Positions 16,057-20,681 of a stretch of 20,681 nt of DNA are shown piece by piece. Both the position numbers and the translations under genes were made by a program. The notes under the pieces are model-generated. The model was not told where the DNA came from. It saw only the letters and a list, made by a program, of their open reading frames with translations, and made no database searches. This stretch comes from an uncultured Porphyromonas sp. GTDB lineage: Bacteria; Bacteroidota; Bacteroidia; Bacteroidales; Porphyromonadaceae. Position 1 is the first letter of the stretch, and the number at the start of each line of letters is the position of its first letter. The stretch is from positions 1 through 20,681 of the forward strand of contig UWSO01000035.1 in the NCBI GenBank assembly GCA_900538385.1. The letters run 5' to 3'.

Positions 16057-17631
16057 TCACTTCTCTGGTTCTAGTAGATTACGATCCTTGTCGTAGATCT
16101 TGTAGTCTAGGAGTGCTACATCTTGATCTTCGATCAGCTTGATGTTTTTGGAGTATTTCTTCTTCCACCTAGTAAAGAGTGAAGACCCCAAGAGGGGAGC
16201 CTTCTTGATATAGGCAGCTACGTAAGGATGTAGATGCATGGAGAAGTTGCGGATGGGCTTGTCGCCAGTTGTCAGCTGGGCTATGACCTCCTCTAGATCA
16301 TCGGTAAAGGTGATGGAGGTTTTGATCTTTCCCGTGCCCTGACATGTAGGACAGGTCTCCTCGGTGCGTATGATGGTGGCCTGGCGTACCCGCTGGCGCG
16401 TGATCTGCATGAGACCGAACTTGCTCAGAGGAAGTATCTTGTGAGTGGCTCGATCGTTTGCCATGAGCTTCACCATATGCTCGTAGAGCTCCTTATTGTG
16501 AGCTGCTTCGTTCATATCGATGAAGTCGATTACGATGATTCCTCCGAGATCTCTCAGCCTAATCTGTCGGGCGATGAGGTCGGCAACAGCCATATTGACA
16601 TCAAAAGCGGTCTCCTCCTGTCCGGAGGTCCTGCGAGCCTTCTTGCTACTATTGACGTCGATGACGTGCATAGCCTCGGTCTGCTCGATGATGATGTTGG
16701 CTCCATTGCGTAGGGTGACCTTGCGCCCGAAGAGGGTCTTTTTTTGCTTTGTCACTCCGCAAGCGTCAAAGAGGGGCTTCTTACTGTCGTCCTCATAGAG
16801 CGTGACGATCTGCTCTCTGCCTGGGTCGATGTCGGCTACATAACCTTTGAGCTCCTTGTAGTAGTCTGGATCGTTGACGACGATCTTGGTAAAGCTCTTG
16901 TTGTAGGAGTCTCGGATGAGGTTGATAGCGCGGTTGCGCTCCTCATAAATCTGGGTAGGCGCCTTAGCACGAACCAGCTTCTTGATGCTTGTCTCGAATC
17001 GGTCTATCAGATCCATCATCTCCTCGACGAGCTCTTGGGTCTTCTTGCCAGCAGCTTGCGTCCGAATGATGGCTCCGTAGCCACTCTTGATGACGCTCTG
17101 CACGATTGTCTTGAGCCTCGTACGCTCTTCTGTCGAGCGTATCTCGCTAGAGATGGCTACCTGATCGCTAAAGGGTACTAAGACTAGAAATCGACCCGCT
17201 ATGGAGAGCTCTGCAGAGAGACTAGGACCTTTCGTCCCGAAGGCTTCTCGTGTTACCTTGACAAGGATCTTGTCTCCCTTCTTGAGTCCCGAGTTGATGA
17301 TATTGCCATCCTTAGGAAGGGGGGTACCTTCTTTGACTTTGTCAATGGGGGGTACCTTCTTCTTTTCCGCTATATCTTCTAATAAGTGAGTTGTCGCTCC
17401 AAATACTTTGCCTAGATCATTGTAGTGAAGGAAGCCGTTCTTCATGGGGCCTATGTTGACGAAGGCGGCATTATTGCCTCTGACGACATTGTCTACCTCG
17501 CCGAGCAGGATGTCTCCGACAGCGTAGCGGATATTTCTATTCTCCGTCCGTAGCTCTACGAGCTCGTCATCTTCGAGCACTGCCATAGACACCTCTTTGG
17601 GCTTTACATCGATGATTAGTTCACTATTCAC
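16057..17631 (-). CDS. rng: Ribonuclease E/G family endoribonuclease (RNase G, CafA)
   Basis: Single-strand endoribonuclease that matures the 5' end of 16S rRNA and takes part in RNA decay. The 524-residue product starts with an S1 domain (about 37-130, interrupted by a Lys/Pro-rich insert near 88-112). A 5'-sensor/RNase H-like part follows, then the catalytic DNase I-like region with Asp325 and Asn327 in AMHVIDVNS and Asp369 in GGIIVIDFIDMN, equivalent to E. coli RNase E Asp303, Asn305 and Asp346. The zinc link CPTC (427-430) and a conserved small-domain tail follow. There is no long C-terminal degradosome scaffold, hence RNase G type. Upstream are 538 nt without a gene and without a clear TAnnTTTG box, so its promoter is not located. 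A terminator lies about 50 nt past the stop. Confidence 0.95.
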   Translation of the reverse strand: MNSELIIDVKPKEVSMAVLEDDELVELRTENRNIRYAVGDILLGEVDNVVRGNNAAFVNIGPMKNGFLHYNDLGKVFGATTHLLEDIAEKKKVPPIDKVKEGTPLPKDGNIINSGLKKGDKILVKVTREAFGTKGPSLSAELSIAGRFLVLVPFSDQVAISSEIRSTEERTRLKTIVQSVIKSGYGAIIRTQAAGKKTQELVEEMMDLIDRFETSIKKLVRAKAPTQIYEERNRAINLIRDSYNKSFTKIVVNDPDYYKELKGYVADIDPGREQIVTLYEDDSKKPLFDACGVTKQKKTLFGRKVTLRNGANIIIEQTEAMHVIDVNSSKKARRTSGQEETAFDVNMAVADLIARQIRLRDLGGIIVIDFIDMNEAAHNKELYEHMVKLMANDRATHKILPLSKFGLMQITRQRVRQATIIRTEETCPTCQGTGKIKTSITFTDDLEEVIAQLTTGDKPIRNFSMHLHPYVAAYIKKAPLLGSSLFTRWKKKYSKNIKLIEDQDVALLDYKIYDKDRNLLEPEK

Positions 17632-18169
17632 GGTGTCTCAAATAATCTGTGCATTAATAGATTGGAAACGTGTAGAGGTCTAGTATGACCAGCCTCTTCT
17701 CTTCTCCATCTCACAGCTGCGCCGTGCCACTGCACTGACCCGAGCTCGTGAGCTATCGAAGTACCTAATCGCTACACCTCTACTTGGAGTAGCTGGTCTC
17801 TATATGTACGCTCGAGTCTCCTGGAGAGTCTCTTAGTACACAAAGAGGGGTGGTCTACAGATGCTGCCGTAGCACTCGCACCTCTGGTTATATCTTTATG
17901 ACGTCTGCGAACTTGTACGACAAGCTTTGGTCAGACGCCCGTGAGAGGGTGACTACTGCAGGATGATAGGATGAGTTGCTATGCAACAAAACCAACCACA
18001 ACCAGCCTCTCATCTACGAGAGGTCGGTTATGACGGCTTGCTTGATACGTTTCGTTCGTCAAGATTAGATCGCCATACATACTATACGATGGCTCTCTAG
18101 ACTGTGACTCCTCAAGACGATGCACTCGCTTAGGGGGATCACATTACGGTCTCTGCGACCGCTCGTCTA
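17632..18169. other. Gene-free region upstream of rng
   Basis: About 540 nt separate rng from the small basic protein gene. No protein gene or tRNA is recognisable and no consensus TAnnTTTG box reads toward rng. Structures seen: GTTGC-TAT-GCAAC (17975-17987), a 12-bp imperfect hairpin at 18000-18029, and CTTGA(T)ACG/CGTCAAG (18041-18063). The stretch 17690-17960 shows nothing I can name. It may hold the rng leader, an unrecognised small RNA, or only spacer. Confidence 0.5.
18000..18029 (-). terminator. Possible terminator of the HU - small basic protein unit
   Basis: AACCAGCCTCTC (18000-18011) pairs with GAGAGGTCGGTT (18018-18029) with one wobble and one A/C mismatch. Read on the minus strand it is followed by GTGGTTGGTTTTGTTGC, which is U-rich though not a clean U-tract. 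It lies about 140 nt after the stop of the 30-residue protein. Confidence 0.4.
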
Positions 18170-18262
18170 TTACTTCTTGCTCTTATGACGATTCTTACGT
18201 AATCTCTTCTTACGCTTGTGCGTCGACATCTTGCGACGCTTGTGCTTCTTACCGTTTGGCAT
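18170..18262 (-). CDS. 30-residue basic ribosomal protein-like peptide (bS22/mS38, AURKAIP1/COX24 type)
   Basis: A very short gene: ATG at 18262, TAA at 18170-18172, 30 residues starting MPNGKKHKRRK and ending RKNRHKSKK. About two thirds of the residues are Lys, Arg or His, and there is no acidic residue. The run KRRKMSTHKRKKRLRKNRH lines up in pattern with mycobacterial bS22 ([20 protein letters not shown], as I remember it) and with the C-terminal COX24/AURKAIP1 signature of mitochondrial mS38. Those proteins sit in the small subunit near the decoding centre. The leader is A-rich (CAATTCAAAAGAAACAATT), as for other genes here. It lies 120 nt behind HU on the same strand, and no separate promoter box is visible between them. 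A 62-residue frame in another phase covers the same place but has no family features. Confidence 0.82.
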   Translation of the reverse strand: MPNGKKHKRRKMSTHKRKKRLRKNRHKSKK

Positions 18263-18382
18263 AATTGTTTCTTTTGAATTGGTCTATACTGATCCAAGGT
18301 GAAGAGGTCTGTAGCTAGTCTCCTCAAAGGAGTAAACGATGTCGTCCTAGGAACTACCTGCCTCCACTCACCCCCTGGTATA

Positions 18383-18655
18383 CTACTTAATTATGGCTGT
18401 GAAAGCCTTCGAAGGCTTGAACGTGGGAACCTTACGAGCTGGCACGATGATCGTCGTCTGCTTGGATATGTTACGAGCAGTCTTCTCTGCGCGCTCCTTG
18501 ACGACGAAGCTACCGAAGCCTCTTAGGTAGACATTGTCTCCCTGGCTCATAGCGTTCTTGACTGTATCCATAAATGCCTCTACGACCTGCAGGACCTCCT
18601 GTCTGTCTAAGCCTGTCGTGTCAGCTATATTCTTTACAACTTCTGCTTTAGTCAT
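18383..18655 (-). CDS. HU/IHF-family DNA-binding protein (Bacteroidales type)
   Basis: Small nucleoid protein that bends DNA as a dimer. The 90-residue product has the expected layout: N-terminal helices (MTKAEVVKNIADTTGLDRQE), the GDNVYLRGFGSFVVKERAEKTARN strand pair, then the flexible arm and VPTFKPSKAFTAIIK. Arg61-Asn62 are kept, but position 63, normally the intercalating Pro of the RNP tip, is Ile, and the usual TG(K/E) turn is replaced by SKQTT. I recall similar arms in other Bacteroidales HU proteins, so this looks like a lineage feature rather than damage. The gene has its own promoter box at 18724-18731 and probably continues into the 30-residue ribosomal-like gene. Confidence 0.92.
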   Translation of the reverse strand: MTKAEVVKNIADTTGLDRQEVLQVVEAFMDTVKNAMSQGDNVYLRGFGSFVVKERAEKTARNISKQTTIIVPARKVPTFKPSKAFTAIIK

Positions 18656-18723
18656 GTGTTCTTAGTAATGGGTCTATATAATGATTTCCGATGATGCGTC
18701 GTGATACAACTCAGAGAGGTGGA

Positions 18724-18751
18724 CAAATGTACATAAAGCAACCCACACCAA
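18724..18751 (-). promoter_or_regulatory. Promoter of the HU gene
   Basis: On the minus strand TACATTTG (18731-18724) matches TAnnTTTG, with a TTG (18751-18749) 17 nt upstream as a candidate -33. The leader before the HU ATG at 18655 would be about 60 nt. Confidence 0.65.
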
Positions 18752-18764
18752 CCTACTCCGGCGT

Positions 18765-18812
18765 AAAAAGAAATAGAGGAGTGCTCTCGATCTTGTCCAA
18801 GAACACTCCTCT
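18765..18812 (-). terminator. Terminator of the tRNA-Glu - rpsT - tRNA-Glu unit
   Basis: AGAGGAGTG-TCT (18775-18787) pairs with AGA-CACTCCTCT (18800-18812) with one C/A mismatch. Read on the minus strand the stem is followed by ATTTCTTTTT (18774-18765). It lies about 90 nt behind tRNA-Glu(TTC) and just before the HU promoter, so it separates the two units. Confidence 0.82.
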
Positions 18813-18901
18813 TCTTTGTGATATATGCTCGCTATGTGGTATCAGCCTTATGTTGCGAAACAGCTTAGAGGAAAGGGAGGTGGCTGGCAAGGCTCTCTGT
18901 G

Positions 18902-18973
18902 TAGCCCCTAGGGGAGTCGAACCCCTCTTTCCAGGATGAAAACCTGGCGTCCTAACCGATAGACGAAAGGGCC
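18902..18973 (-). tRNA. tRNA-Glu (anticodon TTC)
   Basis: The minus strand reads GGCCCTTTCGTCTATCGG at the 5' end and folds into a cloverleaf. The acceptor stem is GGCCCTT/AGGGGCT with a G1-U72 wobble. The anticodon stem CCAGG/CCTGG encloses TTTTCAT, giving anticodon TTC, and the T arm is AGGGG-TTCGACT-CCCCT. The discriminator base appears to be A73 and CCA is not encoded. Length is 72 nt without CCA. It lies 77 nt after rpsT on the same strand without an intervening promoter box or terminator. Confidence 0.95.
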
Positions 18974-19050
18974 AAATCGTGCGCCAGTATCCTTAATGTA
19001 GAGTTATATCCTCAGCGAACTGATACAGTATTGCGATACGTCGTCGTAGA

Positions 19051-19302
19051 CTAGAGAGATTTGAGATGAAGAGCCATCTTAGACTTCAGATTGGCAGCCT
19101 TATTGCGATGGATGATATTCTTACGAGCTAGACGATCTAGCGTAGAATAAACCTTCGGCAAAGCCTGCTCAGCTTCCTGACGATCAGTCATCGCACGAAA
19201 CTGCTTGACCATCGTACGCGACGTCTTGCTCGCATAGCGATTGCGAAGGCGACGAGTGGAACTCTGACGGATTCTCTTCAGCGTTGATTTATGATTTGCC
19301 AT
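19051..19302 (-). CDS. rpsT: 30S ribosomal protein S20 (bS20)
   Basis: Primary 16S rRNA-binding protein of the small subunit. The 83-residue product starts MANHKSTLKRIRQSSTRRLR, with the N-terminal basic helix rich in Lys and Arg. It then has the typical KVYSTLDRLARKNIIHRNKAANLKS block, where HxNKAAxxKS is the S20 hallmark. Length is normal. It sits between two tRNA-Glu genes on the same strand: tRNA-Glu(CTC) ends 72 nt upstream and tRNA-Glu(TTC) begins 77 nt downstream. No separate promoter box is seen in the 72 nt upstream, so it is most likely read from the promoter in front of tRNA-Glu(CTC) and released by tRNA processing. Confidence 0.96.
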   Translation of the reverse strand: MANHKSTLKRIRQSSTRRLRNRYASKTSRTMVKQFRAMTDRQEAEQALPKVYSTLDRLARKNIIHRNKAANLKSKMALHLKSL

Positions 19303-19374
19303 TCTTGTGATACTTAATTACTAGGTATACTCGATATGCAAGACGCTCCAAGCGAAGCACTTCATATCTACTTG

Positions 19375-19446
19375 TAGCCCCTAGGGGAATCGAACCCCTA
19401 TTTTCAGAATGAGAATCTGACGTCCTAACCGTTAGACGAAAGGGCC
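19375..19446 (-). tRNA. tRNA-Glu (anticodon CTC)
   Basis: The minus strand starts GGCCCTTTCGTCTAACGG. The anticodon stem TCAGA/TCTGA encloses TTCTCAT, giving anticodon CTC. The T arm is AGGGG-TTCGATT-CCCCT, the acceptor end AGGGGCT, with A73 and no encoded CCA. Length is 72 nt. Acceptor and T arms nearly match tRNA-Glu(TTC), while the anticodon arm differs, so the two are isoacceptors derived from a common copy. Confidence 0.95.
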
Positions 19447-19498
19447 AGCAGCTACTTCTCAATCGCCCCAAGTGTTCAGCTCTCGGGCAATTGTGATG

Positions 19499-19529
19499 CA
19501 AAGGTAATACAAATTTTTCTTCTGGCAAA
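19499..19529 (-). promoter_or_regulatory. Promoter of the tRNA-Glu - rpsT unit
   Basis: On the minus strand TTTG (19529-19526), a 19-nt spacer and TACCTTTG (19506-19499) give a full match to the Bacteroidota consensus TTTG-N19-TAnnTTTG. The predicted transcript starts about 45 nt ahead of tRNA-Glu(CTC). This is the best promoter match in the window. Confidence 0.82.
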
Positions 19530-19637
19530 AGATTCTCGCAAGAAAATCTTCCAACGAGCCTCACTTGTTACAGAAAATCTAAGTCAGCAATCTGATAACT
19601 AGGTGCTTATGCTAATTCCAAGTCAAAAACAAACTTT

Positions 19638-20516
19638 CTATCTCAAGTCGCGTCCCCAGAGGAGCTTCTCACGGATTACTTGAGCGTATGGCTTGTGCGA
19701 GAGTCGCAGCAGGTGAGCTCGCTTGTCGCTCTTGCGGGCGACAATCTCGACACCACAGTCGTAAACCCGTAGGTTACCATCTATCACAATGGAGAATGTA
19801 GGGTGTAGCGAGGATACACTCATCGTCAGCACACTGGTGTCCGGGAAGATGAGTGGAGCCATGTTGAGTGTGTGGGGAGCTATCGGGACCAGTAGCAGGG
19901 TCTGACACTGAGGGGTCACAATAGGGCCTCCTAGGCTGAGCGCATAAGCGGTCGACCCCGAGGGCGTACTCACAACCAAGCCGTCGGCAGCGTACTCAGC
20001 CAGTAGATCACCGTCCAGATCTACTCGTATCTTGATGATGGATCCAGTCTCTCGCTTCTGCACCGCTAGATCATTGAGTGCAGTGCCAACATGCTCTCCA
20101 GCCACGCTTACATCGATCAGTGAGCGGGTCTCTATATCGTACTGTCCTGCCAGCAGATCATCGAGATGATGCAGCGCTTCTTGCGGCTCCATCTCGGTCA
20201 TAAAGCCTAGGTGCCCACAATTGATCGCCCATATAGGCAGCTCCACATCTCGCAGCTTGTGCACAGCTCTCAGGAGAGTGCCATCGCCGCCGAGACTCAG
20301 AGCGATGTCGCCATAGGGCGTCTCTCCACCCAATCGCATCTGCGGATATCCCTCAGGAATGCCCGCCTGCGACAGAGCCTCCCAGAGCGGTGTCTCTATA
20401 TATAGGTCTACATCGTGCTCCGCCAGCGCTCTCAATAGCGCCGTCACATCGTCCGTGAGACGCATCGTAGCGTGGCTACCATACACTGCTATCGTATTAA
20501 TCCTGTGACTATCCAT
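19638..20516 (-). CDS. nadK: NAD kinase
   Basis: Phosphorylates NAD to NADP and so feeds reductive biosynthesis; cytoplasmic. The 292-residue product has the catalytic GGDGT motif (76-80) in SLGGDGTLLRAV, the NCGHLGFMTEM segment, the ALNDLAVQKRE loop and the Gly-rich ADGLVVSTPSGSTAY motif that binds NAD. Length is standard for bacterial NadK (about 290). The ATG at 20516 is preceded by its own promoter about 25 nt upstream. Downstream, about 110 nt separate it from the tRNA-Glu/rpsT promoter. No clear terminator is seen, so read-through into the tRNA unit is possible. Confidence 0.96.
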   Translation of the reverse strand: MDSHRINTIAVYGSHATMRLTDDVTALLRALAEHDVDLYIETPLWEALSQAGIPEGYPQMRLGGETPYGDIALSLGGDGTLLRAVHKLRDVELPIWAINCGHLGFMTEMEPQEALHHLDDLLAGQYDIETRSLIDVSVAGEHVGTALNDLAVQKRETGSIIKIRVDLDGDLLAEYAADGLVVSTPSGSTAYALSLGGPIVTPQCQTLLLVPIAPHTLNMAPLIFPDTSVLTMSVSSLHPTFSIVIDGNLRVYDCGVEIVARKSDKRAHLLRLSHKPYAQVIREKLLWGRDLR

Positions 20517-20540
20517 CGGGGCTATCTGATTGCGTTGCTA

Positions 20541-20571
20541 CAAAAGTACCGAAAAGCAAGCAGACCCCCAA
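20541..20571 (-). promoter_or_regulatory. Promoter of nadK
   Basis: On the minus strand a TTG (20571-20569), a 20-nt spacer and TACTTTTG (20548-20541) match the Bacteroidota promoter pattern. The predicted leader before the nadK ATG is under 25 nt. Confidence 0.7.
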
Positions 20572-20622
20572 GTTCCCAGCCGACCCGTAGATTCAACTTG
20601 TCCTCTCCTGAAATAGTACACA

Positions 20623-20643
20623 GTTGGGGGAGCCAACCCCAAC
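20623..20643 (+). promoter_or_regulatory. Hairpin just before a partial plus-strand gene
   Basis: GTTGGGG (20623-20629) pairs with CCCCAAC (20637-20643). The alternative pairing GTTGG with CCAAC (20633-20637) uses the same left arm. The structure lies 4 nt before the ATG at 20648. It could be a translation control element, a terminator-like stem, or part of a mobile element end. Confidence 0.4.
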
Positions 20644-20647
20644 AACA

Positions 20648-20681
20648 ATGAAAGAAGAAAAAAGTAACCGAGGACGAAAGG
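20648..20681 (+). CDS. Start of an unidentified gene, cut by the window edge
   Basis: An ATG at 20648 opens a frame MKEEKSNRGRK that continues past the window end. The codon context is A-rich (AACAACAATGAAAGAAG), like genuine starts in this phylum. A basic start with SNRGRK is seen, as far as I remember, at the N-termini of some Bacteroides mobilisation (MobA/MbpA-type) proteins. Eleven residues cannot establish a family, so no function is assigned. It is divergent from nadK. Confidence 0.35.
   Translation, partial: MKEEKSNRGRK

Noticed and set aside
18139..18327. 62-residue minus-strand frame over the bS22-like gene
   Set aside because: It is a different phase of the same Lys/Arg codons. 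The 30-residue frame has a proper start, leader and a recognisable ribosomal motif.
19289..19564. 91-residue minus-strand frame covering tRNA-Glu(CTC)
   Set aside because: It overlaps the tRNA and its promoter and is translated from structural RNA sequence.

Overview
The window looks like a chromosomal segment of a Bacteroidota (Bacteroidales) bacterium, most likely a Porphyromonas of the moderate-GC group (P. asaccharolytica/P. uenonis type). Three things point there. Protein content is typical: a six-domain S1 protein, a Bacteroidales-type HU, and an RNase G with a CPTC zinc link. Several genes are preceded by the Bacteroidota -7 box TAnnTTTG, some with a TTG/TTTG 17-20 nt further upstream. 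Translation starts have A-rich leaders without Shine-Dalgarno motifs. The genus is inferred from recollection of protein sequences and base composition judged by eye; no search was run.

Layout. Positions 1-2070 hold rpsA with its own promoter and a strong terminator. A roughly 290-nt spacer with palindromes leads to a promoter and an exported S41 C-terminal processing protease (2360-4048). From 4143 to 10252 seven more plus-strand genes are tightly packed: an AspT/YidE-type transporter with two TrkA-C domains, a 101-residue protein of unknown function, a lysophospholipid-type acyltransferase, a nitrilase-superfamily amidase, and a complete metal-chelate/cobalamin-type ABC importer (lipoprotein, FecCD permease, ATPase). 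A convergent minus-strand pair follows (10276-10927): a DUF4160 protein overlapping a DUF2442 protein with a C-terminal helix-turn-helix. Its promoter carries a 7+7 palindrome filling the spacer between the -33 and -7 elements, the layout of an autoregulated toxin-antitoxin-like module.

Positions 10979-11325 are non-coding with degenerate repeats and end in the folD promoter. folD and mfd (11326-15582) form a two-gene unit. Between mfd and the convergent rng lies a dense cluster of related inverted repeats (15640-15830) and one terminator for each side.

The last 4.6 kb run on the minus strand and are mostly ribosome and RNA functions: rng (RNase G), a 30-residue very basic protein resembling the bS22/mS38 (AURKAIP1/COX24) ribosomal family, an HU-family protein, and a unit tRNA-Glu(CTC) - rpsT - tRNA-Glu(TTC) with an excellent promoter and a terminator. 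nadK with its own promoter comes last. After it a plus-strand reading frame begins at 20648 and is cut by the window edge; it may be the edge of a mobile element.

Most of the window is housekeeping. The parts most worth attention are the DUF4160/DUF2442-HTH module with its operator-like palindrome, the tiny ribosomal-like protein next to HU and rng, the two Glu isoacceptor tRNAs flanking rpsT, and the repeat cluster behind mfd.
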